Assembly: GCF_003121585.1 (NCBI RefSeq)
Contig: NZ_QEOO01000036.1
Location: forward strand, 62,001-126,000
From: Nocardioides speluncae
Lineage (GTDB): Bacteria > Actinomycetota > Actinomycetes > Propionibacteriales > Nocardioidaceae
DNA: 64,000 bases
Direction of reading: 5' to 3'
Shown: positions 31,696-40,581 of the stretch, in pieces
How positions within the stretch are numbered: the first letter of the stretch is position 1
How the letters are laid out: each line of letters starts with the position of its first letter
Position numbers and translations under genes: made by a program
Notes under the pieces: model-generated
What the model saw: the letters and a program-made list of their open reading frames with translations, nothing else
Told to the model about the DNA's origin: nothing
Databases searched by the model: none

Positions 31696-33525
31696 TCAGA
31701 CCTCGAACTGGCCGGACTCGAGCCGGGCCTTCACATCGGTGAGGAACCGCGCGGCGTCCGCACCGTCGACGAGCCGGTGGTCGTAGGTGAGGGCGAGGTA
31801 GACCATCTGCCGGACCGCGATCGTCTCGCCGAGGTTCGGGTCGTCGATCACGACCGCCCGCTTGACCACCGAGCCGGTACCGAGGATCGCGACCTGCGGC
31901 TGGTTGATGATCGGGGTGTCGAACAGTGCGCCGCGACTGCCGGTGTTGGTCAGCGTGAAGGTGCCGCCCGCGAGGTCGTCCGGACCGATCTTGTTGTTGC
32001 GGGTCCGGTCGGCGAGGTCGGCGATCTTCTTGGCCAGCCCGGAGATCGACAGGTCGCCGGCCTCCTTGATCACCGGCGTGAGCAGGCCCTTCTCGGTGTC
32101 CACGGCGATCGCGAGGTTCTCGCGGTCGAAGTAGGTGACCTCGCCCTTCCCGCCGTCGATCGTCGCGTTGAGCGACGGGTGCACCTTCAGCGCGTCGATC
32201 GCTGCCTTGGCGAAGAACGGGAAGTACGAGAGCTTCACACCCTCGCGCGCCGCGAACTCGGCCTTGACGCTGTCACGCAGCCGCGAGATCGCGGTGACGT
32301 CGACCTCGACGACCGTGGTCAGCTGGGCGCTGGTCTGCAGCGACTCGACCATCCGCGCGGCGATCACCTTGCGGAGCCGGGTCATCGGCTCGGTCTTGCC
32401 ACGCAGCGGCGATGGCGCGGCCGGTGCAGCGGCGGCGGGGGCACCGGCGGCAGCAGCGGCCGGCGCAGCGGCGGGGGCAGCCGCCTCCTTCGCCTTGGCG
32501 GCGTCGACGACGTCCTGCTTGCGGATCCGTCCGCCTACGCCGGTACCGGTCACGGTCGCCAGGTCGACACCGTGCTGGGCGGCGAGCTTGCGGACGAGAG
32601 GGGTGACATAGCCGCTCGGCTCCGCCGCCGTCGCGATCGGCGCGGCCGGCTCGGCGGGGGCCGACGGCTGCGTGGGTACGGCGACCGGCGGCGCTGCCGG
32701 TGCGGCCGGTGCCGCAGGAGCGGGTGCGGCCGGCTGAGTAGGCGCAGGCGCAGGCGCAGGCGCAGGAGCCGGGGCTGCCGGGGCCGGCGCCTCGGGGGCA
32801 GCGGGTGCGGGTGCCTCGGCGGCGGGGGCTTCTGGCTGGGCCGGCGCAGGGGCGGCTGCGGCGGCGCCGGAGCCGATGATTGCGAGTTCGGCGCCGACCT
32901 CGACGGTCTCGTCCTCGGCCACCTTGACCTCGAGCAGCGTCCCGGCCACCGGGGAGGGGATCTCGGTGTCGACCTTGTCGGTGGACACCTCCAGCAGCGG
33001 CTCGTCGACCGCAACCTCTTCGCCGACCTGCTTCAGCCAGCGGGTGACGGTGCCCTCGGTGACCGACTCACCGAGCGCCGGCAGCGTGATCGACGTACCG
33101 CCGCCACTGGGTGCGGCCGGAGCCGGCGCGGCTTCCTGAGCGGGAGCCTCGGCTGCGGGTGCCTCCGCGGCAGGAGCCTCGGGCGCGGCCGGTGCCTCGG
33201 CGGCGGGCTCTTGCGCGGCGGGCTCCTCGGCGGGAGCGGCCTCGGCGGCCGGTGCCTCGGCCGCAGGCGCGGAGCCGGCGCTCTCGCCGTCCGCACCGAT
33301 CACAGCGAGGATCGCGCCGACCTCGACGGTGTCGTCCTCGTTGGCCTTGATCTCGAGCAGGGTCCCGGCCACCGGGGAGGGGATCTCGGTGTCGACCTTG
33401 TCGGTCGACACCTCCAGCAGCGGCTCGTCGACGGCGACGGCCTCGCCGACCTGCTTCAGCCAGCGGGTGACGGTGCCCTCGGTAACAGATTCTCCGAGAG
33501 CCGGGAGGGTTACTTCAGTGGCCAT
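31696..33525 (-). CDS. sucB: 2-oxoglutarate dehydrogenase E2, dihydrolipoyllysine succinyltransferase
   Basis: E2 core of the 2-oxoglutarate (possibly also pyruvate) dehydrogenase complex in the TCA cycle. The 609 residues hold two lipoyl domains, each with the lipoylated Lys in EVSTDKVDTEIPSP (near residues 43 and 188), long Ala/Pro linkers, a peripheral-subunit-binding domain (VTPLVRKLAAQHGVDLATV) and the acyltransferase domain ending in the catalytic DHRLVDGADAARFL. GAAGGA lies before the ATG. lpdA (E3) is upstream in the same direction and lipA/lipB are nearby, so cofactor, E2 and E3 are clustered. Confidence 0.95.
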   Translation of the reverse strand: MATEVTLPALGESVTEGTVTRWLKQVGEAVAVDEPLLEVSTDKVDTEIPSPVAGTLLEIKANEDDTVEVGAILAVIGADGESAGSAPAAEAPAAEAAPAEEPAAQEPAAEAPAAPEAPAAEAPAAEAPAQEAAPAPAAPSGGGTSITLPALGESVTEGTVTRWLKQVGEEVAVDEPLLEVSTDKVDTEIPSPVAGTLLEVKVAEDETVEVGAELAIIGSGAAAAAPAPAQPEAPAAEAPAPAAPEAPAPAAPAPAPAPAPAPTQPAAPAPAAPAAPAAPPVAVPTQPSAPAEPAAPIATAAEPSGYVTPLVRKLAAQHGVDLATVTGTGVGGRIRKQDVVDAAKAKEAAAPAAAPAAAAAGAPAAAAPAAPSPLRGKTEPMTRLRKVIAARMVESLQTSAQLTTVVEVDVTAISRLRDSVKAEFAAREGVKLSYFPFFAKAAIDALKVHPSLNATIDGGKGEVTYFDRENLAIAVDTEKGLLTPVIKEAGDLSISGLAKKIADLADRTRNNKIGPDDLAGGTFTLTNTGSRGALFDTPIINQPQVAILGTGSVVKRAVVIDDPNLGETIAVRQMVYLALTYDHRLVDGADAARFLTDVKARLESGQFEV

Positions 33526-33559
33526 TGCTGTCCTTCGCTCAGTCGGTGACGATCAGACT

Positions 33560-33572
33560 CTAGTGACACTAG
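33560..33572. promoter_or_regulatory. Palindrome in sucB leader
   Basis: CTAGTGACACTAG is a perfect 13-base palindrome in the 68-base gap between lpdA and sucB, and a related ACTAGTCAGT follows at 33581-33590. It may be part of a sucB promoter or operator; evidence is limited to symmetry. Confidence 0.3.
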
Positions 33573-33593
33573 CCAGTGAAACTAGTCAGTAAC

Positions 33594-34970
33594 TCAGGCG
33601 TGGGCATGGAGGGGCTTACCGGCCAGCGCCAGGTGGGCCTCGCCGAGGGCCTCGTTCTGGGTCGGGTGGCCGTGGACCAGCGGCGCCACGTCCTCGGCGT
33701 ACCCCTCCCAGTTGTAGATCAGCTGGGCCTCGCCGATGAGCTCGCCGACACGGGCGCCGACCATGTGGATGCCGACGACCGGGCCGTCCTTGGCCCGGAT
33801 CAGCTTCACGAAGCCCTGGGTCTTCAGGATCTGGCTCTTGCCGTTGCCGCCGAGGTCGTAGGTGATCGACTCGATGCCGTCGGCGCCGTACTTCTCCGTG
33901 GCCTCCGCGGTGTCGAGGCCCACCGAGGCGATCTCCGGGTCGCTGTAGGTGACCCGCGGGATGCCGGCCTCGTCGATCGGGGTCGGGTCGAGGCCGGCGA
34001 TGTCCTCGGCCACGAAGATGCCCTGCTGGAAGCCACGGTGGGCAAGCTGCAGGCCGGGCACGATGTCGCCGACGGCGTACACGCCGGGCACGTTGGTGCG
34101 GCAGCGCTCGTCGGCGAGCACGAAGCCGCGCTCCATGGCGACGCCCTGCTCGTCGTAGCCGAGCCCGTCGGTGGTCGGGCCGCGCCCGACCGCGACCAGC
34201 AGCAGCTCGGCCTCGATCACGTCGCCGCCCTGGACGGTCACCGCGACCCCGGAATCGGTGGTCTTGACCGACTCGAACGGGGTGCCGGTGAGGAAGTTGA
34301 TCTTGCGCTTGCGGAACGCCCGCTCCAGCGCCTTCGACGACGCCTCGTCCTCGGCCGCAACCAGCCGGGGGAGCGCCTCGACGATGGTGACCTCGGCGCC
34401 GAACGAGCGCCATACGCTCGCGAACTCGCAGCCGATCACGCCGCCGCCGAGCACGATCACCGACGCCGGCACCCGGTCAAGGGTCAGCGCCTGCTCGGAG
34501 GTGATCACCCGCTCGCCGTCGATGTCGAGGCCGGGCAGCGACTTGGAGTAGGAGCCCGAGGCGAGCACCACGTTCCTGCCCGTGTACGTCGTGTCGCCGA
34601 CCGTGACCGCGTTCGGCCCGGTGAGCCGGCCCTCACCCTCGATGACCGTGATGCCGCGCGAGGCGATCAGGCCGGTGAGGCCCTTGAAGAGCCGGGAGAC
34701 GACGCCGTCCTTGTACTTGTTGACGCCGGCCATGTCGATGCCGTCGAAGGTGGCCTGGACGCCGAACTGCGCGGACTCACGAGCCAGGTCGGCGACCTCG
34801 GCAGCGTGCAGGAGGGCCTTGGTCGGGATGCAGCCGACGTGCAGGCAGGTGCCGCCGACGTTGCCCTTCTCGACAAGCGCGACGTTCAGCCCGAGCTGGG
34901 CCGCTCGCAGCGCACAGGCATAGCCGCCGGAACCTGCTCCCAGGATGACCAGGTCGAACTCGTCGGACAC
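33594..34970 (-). CDS. lpdA: Dihydrolipoyl dehydrogenase (E3)
   Basis: FAD flavoprotein reoxidising dihydrolipoamide with NAD in the 2-oxo-acid dehydrogenase complexes and the glycine cleavage system. The 458 residues show the FAD loop GAGSGGYACALRAAQLG, the redox disulfide GGTCLHVGCIPTK (Cys near 41 and 46), NAD loop VLGGGVIGCEFA, and the His-Glu dyad in VHGHPTQNEALGE near the C-terminus. GTG 34970 has AGAGAGGGG upstream. Upstream of sucB in the same direction. Confidence 0.95.
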   Translation of the reverse strand: MSDEFDLVILGAGSGGYACALRAAQLGLNVALVEKGNVGGTCLHVGCIPTKALLHAAEVADLARESAQFGVQATFDGIDMAGVNKYKDGVVSRLFKGLTGLIASRGITVIEGEGRLTGPNAVTVGDTTYTGRNVVLASGSYSKSLPGLDIDGERVITSEQALTLDRVPASVIVLGGGVIGCEFASVWRSFGAEVTIVEALPRLVAAEDEASSKALERAFRKRKINFLTGTPFESVKTTDSGVAVTVQGGDVIEAELLLVAVGRGPTTDGLGYDEQGVAMERGFVLADERCRTNVPGVYAVGDIVPGLQLAHRGFQQGIFVAEDIAGLDPTPIDEAGIPRVTYSDPEIASVGLDTAEATEKYGADGIESITYDLGGNGKSQILKTQGFVKLIRAKDGPVVGIHMVGARVGELIGEAQLIYNWEGYAEDVAPLVHGHPTQNEALGEAHLALAGKPLHAHA

Positions 34971-35089
34971 GTCAGGCCCCTCTCTCCACGTTGCGGTCGC
35001 CGGATCGCGGCGTACTCGTCGGCCATCTTCGCACCCTTCGCCAGTCGAACCACACCGGCCTCCTCGGGCTTCGGTGCCACACTGTGCGC

Positions 35090-35449
35090 ATGGGATTGTT
35101 TGATCGGTTCCGCGGCACGTCGGGACCGCGCATGAGTCGACCGTCCGGCGACCGCAGGGGCACCGGCTCCACGCGGGTCCGCGCCGCCGACCGCGACGAC
35201 GAGCAGCACCTGCTGGACTTCGTCACCTCGCGCCGCGGCGTCGAGGGGTTCGTGGAGCCGCGGACGGCCGTCAGCGACGTGACGCTGCTGCTGGTCGCCC
35301 ACGACGGCGAGTGGACCCGCCGGCGGGTGCCGTCGGTGCAGTGGGCGCACAAGTTCGCGAACAAGCACCAGGTGCCGTCGTACGACGCGGCCGTGGTCGG
35401 CATCCCGCAGCGGATGCGTGAGTACAACCGCCGCCAGAAGGAGCGCTAG
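35090..35449 (+). CDS. Conserved actinobacterial protein of unknown function
   Basis: A 119-residue basic protein (MGLFDRFRG start, core FVTSRRGVEGFVEPRTAVSD and LLLVAHDGEWTRRRVPS). I recall close relatives between lpdA and pepA across actinobacteria, with no known role. ATG 35090 rather than the upstream GTG at 34991 is supported by conservation of the MGLFDR start and by CACACT (35078-35083) ending 6 bases upstream. It is divergent from lpdA and convergent with pepA. Confidence 0.7.
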   Translation: MGLFDRFRGTSGPRMSRPSGDRRGTGSTRVRAADRDDEQHLLDFVTSRRGVEGFVEPRTAVSDVTLLLVAHDGEWTRRRVPSVQWAHKFANKHQVPSYDAAVVGIPQRMREYNRRQKER

Positions 35450-35455
35450 CCCCGC

Positions 35456-36967
35456 CTACGCCTCGGCCAGGCCGCGCGCGTAGTCGACCAGCGTGGTGAT
35501 CGCGAACCCGGTGCCGCCGGAGGTGACGTGGCCCCACGCAGCACCTGAGTTGAACGCCGGGCCGGCGATGTCGAGGTGTGCCCACGGCACCTCGCCGGTG
35601 AACTCCCGCAGGAACGCCGCCGCGAACAGCGCGCCGCCCCAGCGCACCCAGTCGTGCTGGGAGAGGTCGGCGATCTTGCTGCTGTGCACGCGCTCGGTCA
35701 TCTCGGGCGGGATCGGCAGCGGCCAGAACGCCTCGCCCGCGGACTCGGCGGCCGTGGTCACTGCTCCGACGATGTCGTCGGAGCCCATCACGCCGGCCAT
35801 CCGGGTGCCGAGCGCGGCGACCATATGGCCGGTGAGGGTGGCTACGTCGATGATCACGTCCGGCTCTGCTTCGGTGGCCAGATGCAGGGCGTCGGCGAGG
35901 ATCAGCCGGCCCTCGGCGTCGGTGTTCGCGATCTCGACGGTGCGGCCGCCGTAGATCGTGATCACGTCGCCGGGCCGCATCGCGCTGCCCGAGATCATGT
36001 TCTCCGCGAGCGGGAGGTACGCCGAGATACGGACCGGCAGCCCCAGTTTGGCGATCGCCAGCGTGGCCTGGGCGACGGCGGCCGCGCCGGCCATGTCGCT
36101 CTTCATCTCCGGCATCGAACCGGACGGTTTGATGGTTAGGCCGCCGGAGTCGAAGGTGATCCCCTTGCCGACCAGTGCGACGTGGGCCTTCGGCTCGTCG
36201 GGGGTGTAGTTGAGCTGGACCAGTCGCGGCGGCGCGTCCGAGCCCTTGCCGACGCCGATGATGCCGCCGTACCCACCCTTCGCGAGTGCCTTCTCGTCGA
36301 GCACCTTGATCGTCAGCTTCGGGGCGTCTGCGTCCTTGGTGGCCGCGGCGTGCGCCTCGGTCAGCCGGTCGGCGAGCATGGGCGGCGTCAGGTCGCCCGG
36401 CGGCTCGTTGACCCAGTCGCGGGCGGTGATCACAGCGTCCGCCAGCACCTGGGCCAGCTCGAACGCCTGGTTCGCGTCCTGGGTGCGCGCCGCCGGGCTG
36501 AGCACCACGATCTCGCCGGGCCGGGTGTCCGGCTTCAGGCTGTCGCGCTGGTACGTCGTGAACGTGTAGCCGCCGAGCAGGAACCCCTCGGTCGCCGCCC
36601 GCACCAGCTCCGGCGAATCAGCCGGCAGCGCCAGCGCGACCGAAGCTGCATTCGTGACCGCGCGAGCCGCCACACCGGCGGCCTGTCGGACCGCGTTCGG
36701 ACCGAGCTTGTCCTGGTCGCCGAGCCCGACGATCACTAGGAGCGGCGTGGTGACCTGGTCGCCGGTCGGAACCAGCGCCTTCTCACCTGCCTTGCCGGTC
36801 AGGCCGAGGGTCGCGAGCAGCGGACGGAACTTGCGCCCGTACGCCGACACCACCTCTTCGGAGCCGGGTGCCGGCGCCACGCCCTTGGCGGTCTTAACCA
36901 CCCCGATGACCACGGCGTCGGCGCGCGTCTTGGCAGGACTTGCGTTGCGCAAGGAGTACGACGTCAC
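35456..36967 (-). CDS. pepA: Leucyl aminopeptidase (M17)
   Basis: Cytosolic hexameric metalloaminopeptidase removing N-terminal residues from peptides; 503 residues, normal length. The metal/catalytic motifs are VGKGITFDSGGLTIKP (Lys, Asp), MKSDMAGAAAV and NTDAEGRLILADAL (signature). The GTG start is preceded on this strand by TAACAT (36979-36974) ending 6 bases upstream, indicating leaderless transcription. Divergent from gcvT across 54 bases. Confidence 0.95.
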   Translation of the reverse strand: MTSYSLRNASPAKTRADAVVIGVVKTAKGVAPAPGSEEVVSAYGRKFRPLLATLGLTGKAGEKALVPTGDQVTTPLLVIVGLGDQDKLGPNAVRQAAGVAARAVTNAASVALALPADSPELVRAATEGFLLGGYTFTTYQRDSLKPDTRPGEIVVLSPAARTQDANQAFELAQVLADAVITARDWVNEPPGDLTPPMLADRLTEAHAAATKDADAPKLTIKVLDEKALAKGGYGGIIGVGKGSDAPPRLVQLNYTPDEPKAHVALVGKGITFDSGGLTIKPSGSMPEMKSDMAGAAAVAQATLAIAKLGLPVRISAYLPLAENMISGSAMRPGDVITIYGGRTVEIANTDAEGRLILADALHLATEAEPDVIIDVATLTGHMVAALGTRMAGVMGSDDIVGAVTTAAESAGEAFWPLPIPPEMTERVHSSKIADLSQHDWVRWGGALFAAAFLREFTGEVPWAHLDIAGPAFNSGAAWGHVTSGGTGFAITTLVDYARGLAEA

Positions 36968-36973
36968 CGACGC

Positions 36974-37015
36974 ATGTTAGCGATGCGCGGACGAACGACC
37001 GCATTGCGATAGGTT
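36974..37015. promoter_or_regulatory. Divergent leaderless promoters of pepA and gcvT
   Basis: Minus-strand TAACAT (36979-36974) ends 6 bases before the pepA GTG; plus-strand TAGGTT (37010-37015) ends 6 bases before the gcvT ATG. The two -35 regions must overlap in the 30 bases between. Confidence 0.5.
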
Positions 37016-37021
37016 CCAGCC

Positions 37022-38164
37022 ATGTCTGAGCAGACTCCCCAGGAGCCCGGTCCGGAGGCCGCGGGCACCCTCCTTACCTCGCCGCTGCACGACCGCCACG
37101 AGGCGCTCGGCGCGAAGTTCGCGGAGTTCGGCGGCTGGTCGATGCCGCTGGAGTACACGACCGGCGTGGTCAAGGAGCACACCGCCGTTCGGGAGGCGGT
37201 TGGCATCTTCGACGTCAGCCACCTCGGCAAGGCCATGGTCACCGGCCCCGGCGCGGCGGCGTACGTCAATGCGACGCTGAGCAACGACCTCGGCAAGATC
37301 AGCCCGGGCAAGGCCCAGTACACGCTCTGCTGCGACGCCGAGACCGGCGGCATCGTCGACGACCTGATCGCGTACCTGCAGAACGACGAGCACGTGCTGC
37401 TCATCCCGAACGCCGCCAACACCGCCGAGGTGGTACGCCGGCTCGCCGCGGAGGCGCCCGAGGGTGTCTCGATCACCGACCACCACCAGGAGTACGCCGT
37501 ACTCGCGGTGCAGGGCACCAAGTCCGACGAGGTGCTGGCCAAGGTCGGGCTGCCGGTTGGCCACGAGTACATGTCGTTCGTCGAGGCCGACTTCGGCGGT
37601 ACCGGCGTGGTGGTCTGCCGCACCGGCTACACCGGCGAGCGCGGCTACGAGCTGGTCGCGAAGAACCAGGTCGCCGGCGAGCTCTGGGACGCGATCGTGG
37701 CGGCGGGCGAGGAGTTCGGGCTGCTGCCCGCTGGGCTCGGTGCCCGCGACACGCTGCGGACCGAGATGGGCTACCCGCTGCACGGTCAGGACATCACCCT
37801 CGACGTCACCCCCAACCAGGCTCGCCTCGGCTGGGCCGTCGGCTGGAAGAAGGACGCCTTCTGGGGCCGCGACGCGCTGCTGGCCGAGAAGGAGGCCGGT
37901 CCGAAGCGGCTGCTGCGTGGCCTGGTCGCCGTCGGCCGCGGCATCCCGCGGCCCGGCATGGGCGTCACGCTCGTCCAGGACGTCCCCCTCTGCGACATCA
38001 CCTCCGGCACCTTCTCCCCAACCCTGAAGAAGGGGATCGGCATGGCCCTGGTGCCGACCATGGTCAACCCCGACGCCGAGGTCGGTGTCGACGTCCGCGG
38101 TCGCCGCGAGATCTTCCAGCTCGTGAAGCCGCCGTTCGTCGACACCTCCGTCCGCGAAAGCTGA
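37022..38164 (+). CDS. gcvT: Aminomethyltransferase, glycine cleavage system T protein
   Basis: Transfers the methylene carbon of lipoyl-bound aminomethyl to tetrahydrofolate. The 380 residues show the family segments HEALGAKFAEFGGWSMPLEY near residue 30, FDVSHLGKAMVTGPGA near 70, CRTGYTGERGYEL near 205 and ARDTLRTEMGYPLHGQDI near 245. No gcvH or gcvP is adjacent; it relies on lipoate genes nearby. The start codon is set by a leaderless -10. No glycine riboswitch is present in the 54-base upstream gap. Confidence 0.95.
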   Translation: MSEQTPQEPGPEAAGTLLTSPLHDRHEALGAKFAEFGGWSMPLEYTTGVVKEHTAVREAVGIFDVSHLGKAMVTGPGAAAYVNATLSNDLGKISPGKAQYTLCCDAETGGIVDDLIAYLQNDEHVLLIPNAANTAEVVRRLAAEAPEGVSITDHHQEYAVLAVQGTKSDEVLAKVGLPVGHEYMSFVEADFGGTGVVVCRTGYTGERGYELVAKNQVAGELWDAIVAAGEEFGLLPAGLGARDTLRTEMGYPLHGQDITLDVTPNQARLGWAVGWKKDAFWGRDALLAEKEAGPKRLLRGLVAVGRGIPRPGMGVTLVQDVPLCDITSGTFSPTLKKGIGMALVPTMVNPDAEVGVDVRGRREIFQLVKPPFVDTSVRES

Positions 38165-38178
38165 CTACGGATCCAGCC

Positions 38179-38203
38179 AACCTTCTCGGTCGCAGCGTCG
38201 TAT
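38179..38203 (+). promoter_or_regulatory. Candidate ECF-type promoter of the sigma factor gene
   Basis: AACC (38179-38182) and CGTAT (38199-38203) are separated so that AAC and CGT are 17 bases apart, as in ECF sigma -35/-10 elements. They lie about 40 bases before the sigma factor GTG and could support autoregulation. Confidence 0.35.
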
Positions 38204-38241
38204 CTACGGTGTGACCGCTAGCTCGGGCTGAAGGAGATCGG

Positions 38242-38772
38242 GTGGGGCGTAGGGACGACGGGAGGTACGCCGAGTTCGTGGCGGCGTACCAGCACCGGTT
38301 ACGAGGTACGGCGTACCTGATGACCGGTGACTGGGCGACGGCTGCTGATGTGACTCAGGAGGCGTTGATCCGGGTCTATGTGGCGTGGCCGCGGTTGCAG
38401 AAGGACGGCGCCGGGGTGTCGGCGTACGCGCATCGGGCGTTGCACTCGGCGGTGGTCGACCAGTACCGGAAGAACTCGCGTCGGGAGAAGAACGAGGACC
38501 GAGTTCCGGTCGTGGCTACCGTTGCAGATGGCGCCGAGGAGCGCGCGGACCGTGATCTGTTGGCGCAGGCGCTGCGTGCGTTGCCGGAGCGGCAGCGGGC
38601 GTGTGTGGTGTTGCGGTACTTCGAGGACCTGAGCATTGCCGATGCTGCGGCAGCGTTGAAGGTCTCGACCGGGACGGTCAAGAGTCAGACCTCTCACGGT
38701 CTGGCCGCGTTGAAGCAGGAGCTGGCGCGGCTTGGCGGCCCGGATCTGGTGGGCATGGGAGGTGAGGCGTGA
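38242..38772 (+). CDS. ECF RNA polymerase sigma factor (SigE family)
   Basis: A 176-residue sigma factor: region 2 (YQHRLRGTAYLMTGDW, then ADVTQEALIRVYVAW) and region 4 (LPERQRACVVLRYFEDLS, then LKVSTGTVKSQTSHGLAAL). It belongs to the SigE-like group common in actinobacteria, often paired with a membrane protein, as here. AAGGAGAT precedes the GTG. Its stop overlaps the start of the next gene (TGATG). The signal and regulon are unknown; an AAC-N17-CGT promoter upstream suggests autoregulation. Confidence 0.88.
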   Translation: MGRRDDGRYAEFVAAYQHRLRGTAYLMTGDWATAADVTQEALIRVYVAWPRLQKDGAGVSAYAHRALHSAVVDQYRKNSRREKNEDRVPVVATVADGAEERADRDLLAQALRALPERQRACVVLRYFEDLSIADAAAALKVSTGTVKSQTSHGLAALKQELARLGGPDLVGMGGEA

Positions 38773-39935
38773 TGGATGAGCTTCGTCGAGCCATGCTGGA
38801 CGCCGGTGCCCCTCGCGATGAGTGGCAGGCCGACCTGACCGGTCTGATGGCTGCGGGTAAGCAGCGGGTGCGCAAGCGCCGGATGATCGCCACCGGTATC
38901 GCGGCCGCCGTCGTTACGGTGATCGGTACGACCGCTGCCCTGGCCGGCGTGCCCGGTCTGAACAAGTCCGACCCCGACCCGGTCAAGGACCGGCACAGCG
39001 GCGTGTACGTCGAGGAGCGCATCTCCCCGGCCGAGGTTGATCGCCGGTGCAACATCGTGCTCGCGCTGAAGGGGATGAAAACCCAGAATTGGGTGGCCGG
39101 CGTCGGCCGGGATGGGCGCGCTGTTCCAGCGTCGGAGTCGTCCCGTACCGTCGAAACTCGCGTCGGTTCGCTGATTGATCTCGCACCCGAGGGAGCGCAG
39201 GTGAGCGTCAGTACCGACGGCGGCGCTGGCGGATCGCCGAGCGACAGGTCGGCCGAATGCATCATCCCGCAGATCAACATGCTTGACGCCGACGCGTGGC
39301 GCGGAGGCACAGGGCTGCCCGATCTTGATGACAATGCTCGAATCGCGGAGGTGTGCTCGCGAGTGGCTCGCTATGACCTCGAAGGATGGGAGGTCCTCGT
39401 TAGTTCGGAGAGCAGAACCACGAGAGTGGCGATATTGATGTCTGACAATGGCTACTCATCAGTGTGTGAGTTGTGGCATGGCGGCGGACGCGTCAGCATC
39501 GACCCGCAGCCGTGGAGTGATAGTAGCGGCCAGCCAGTCCTCCCCGATGCAGACAGCGGACCAGAGGACCCTGATCGGTACCGAGGATTGGTGCCCATCT
39601 GCGCCATGGACGGCGTCGGCATGGCGGACTGCAGCCTTGTGGCGGTTATAGCCGGTCTTCCCGACGGATTTCGCGTTGAGACCATGCTGCCCGACGGCAC
39701 GTACGTCGGTGCCAAGACGGTGCGGGGTGCGGTTGCCTACCGTTTTAGCGCACGTGAGAACCACATCAGCAACTGGCAGTTCCCCGTACGAGTGCTGGAT
39801 TCACGCGGAGCAGAGGTCTGGTCGGGTCGGCCGGAGAACCAGACCCAGCCTGGCGGCGGCGTGGCATCTAGCGAGGTCTTTATGCCTGGTCCTGCCACGC
39901 ACCACGGCGGCGGGAAGCGTGGCAGGACCAGGTGA
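38772..39935 (+). CDS. Single-pass membrane protein coupled to ECF sigma factor
   Basis: A 387-residue protein with a short cytoplasmic N-terminus (about 35 residues), one membrane helix (MIATGIAAAVVTVIGTTAAL) and a large outer domain with several cysteines (RRCNIV, AECII, EVCSRV, SVCELWHG, ICAMDGVGMADC). Overlap with the sigma stop indicates co-translation, so it may be the sensor or anti-sigma factor, although no zinc-type anti-sigma motif is seen. From about 39000 the base composition is less GC-rich than neighbours. A 16-base inverted repeat is encoded by its last codons. Confidence 0.65.
   Translation: MDELRRAMLDAGAPRDEWQADLTGLMAAGKQRVRKRRMIATGIAAAVVTVIGTTAALAGVPGLNKSDPDPVKDRHSGVYVEERISPAEVDRRCNIVLALKGMKTQNWVAGVGRDGRAVPASESSRTVETRVGSLIDLAPEGAQVSVSTDGGAGGSPSDRSAECIIPQINMLDADAWRGGTGLPDLDDNARIAEVCSRVARYDLEGWEVLVSSESRTTRVAILMSDNGYSSVCELWHGGGRVSIDPQPWSDSSGQPVLPDADSGPEDPDRYRGLVPICAMDGVGMADCSLVAVIAGLPDGFRVETMLPDGTYVGAKTVRGAVAYRFSARENHISNWQFPVRVLDSRGAEVWSGRPENQTQPGGGVASSEVFMPGPATHHGGGKRGRTR
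39885..39932. terminator. Hairpin terminator inside the 3' end of the sigma-linked gene
   Basis: Perfect 16-base arms CCTGGTCCTGCCACGC (39885-39900) and GCGTGGCAGGACCAGG (39917-39932) with a 16-base loop. It lies between convergent genes and ends just before the stop codon at 39933, so it also codes for the last 17 residues. Confidence 0.7.
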
Positions 39936-39941
39936 TGCGAC

Positions 39942-40463
39942 TCAGTAGTTGCGGGAAGTGCAGAACCAAGCGCGAGCTTCGGCGCCATTGGCGGCGCGCC
40001 GCGCCTTCCGCTTCGCCTGCTTCACCGTGTACCCGGCGGCTGAGTGGATCCAACCACGGACCGTGCCGTCCTCACGACGTCGGTAAGCCGTCGCACCACA
40101 GCCGTTGCGAACCGAGATGACGGTCGCGCACTGTGATGGGTAAGACTCTCGGCGGCAGGCTTGGTACACGGCGCGTCGCACGCCGTCCCGGCCCCGTTCG
40201 TGCGCGTAGTTGTAGGCGAGGACCCAGTAGCCCGTGTACTTGTTTACGGCGATTGCCCCCCAGCAGTTGGGGCGCTGGCAGCGGCGGGCGGCGAGCTTCA
40301 TACCTGCGTCTGTCTTGGCGATTGTGACTGGTTGATGGGGGGCGGTCCCGTCTGAGCCGGATTGCGTCACCGCAGAGCTAGTGGCGGCTGTCCCGGTGAC
40401 GACGAGGACGGCGGTGAGAAGTGCGCCAAGGACGAGGCGTGTTTGCACCCTGATTGGGTTCAT
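39942..40463 (-). CDS. Secreted DUF4189 protein
   Basis: A 173-residue exported protein with a signal peptide (VLGALLTAVLVVTGTAATSSA). The DUF4189 domain has paired cysteines: RRCQRPNCWGAIAVN, QACRRESYPSQCATVI and VRNGCGATAYRR, suggesting disulfides. AGGAG lies 6 bases before ATG 40463. It is one of two tandem paralogs on this strand, next to an ECF sigma/membrane pair. DUF4189 function is unknown; a small extracellular binding or inhibitor role is only a guess. Confidence 0.72.
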   Translation of the reverse strand: MNPIRVQTRLVLGALLTAVLVVTGTAATSSAVTQSGSDGTAPHQPVTIAKTDAGMKLAARRCQRPNCWGAIAVNKYTGYWVLAYNYAHERGRDGVRRAVYQACRRESYPSQCATVISVRNGCGATAYRRREDGTVRGWIHSAAGYTVKQAKRKARRAANGAEARAWFCTSRNY

Positions 40464-40539
40464 TGAAACTCCTGGTTCGGTAGTTCGACAGGTGCCACTA
40501 CCCTTACCAGTCGATTGCGTTTGCAAACCTGTCGGGTGC

Positions 40540-40574
40540 GGCGAGCCTGCGTTTCGTTCGAACGCAGGCTCGCC
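40540..40574 (-). terminator. Strong hairpin after upstream DUF4189 gene
   Basis: Perfect 14-base arms GGCGAGCCTGCGTT (40540-40553) and AACGCAGGCTCGCC (40561-40574) with a 7-base loop, starting 8 bases after the stop of the DUF4189 gene at 40582. It probably ends that transcript before the second paralog. Confidence 0.75.
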
Positions 40575-40581
40575 ACATCTC

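Noticed and set aside
36968..37021. Glycine riboswitch before gcvT
   Set aside because: Only 54 bases separate pepA and gcvT and a leaderless promoter leaves no 5' UTR.
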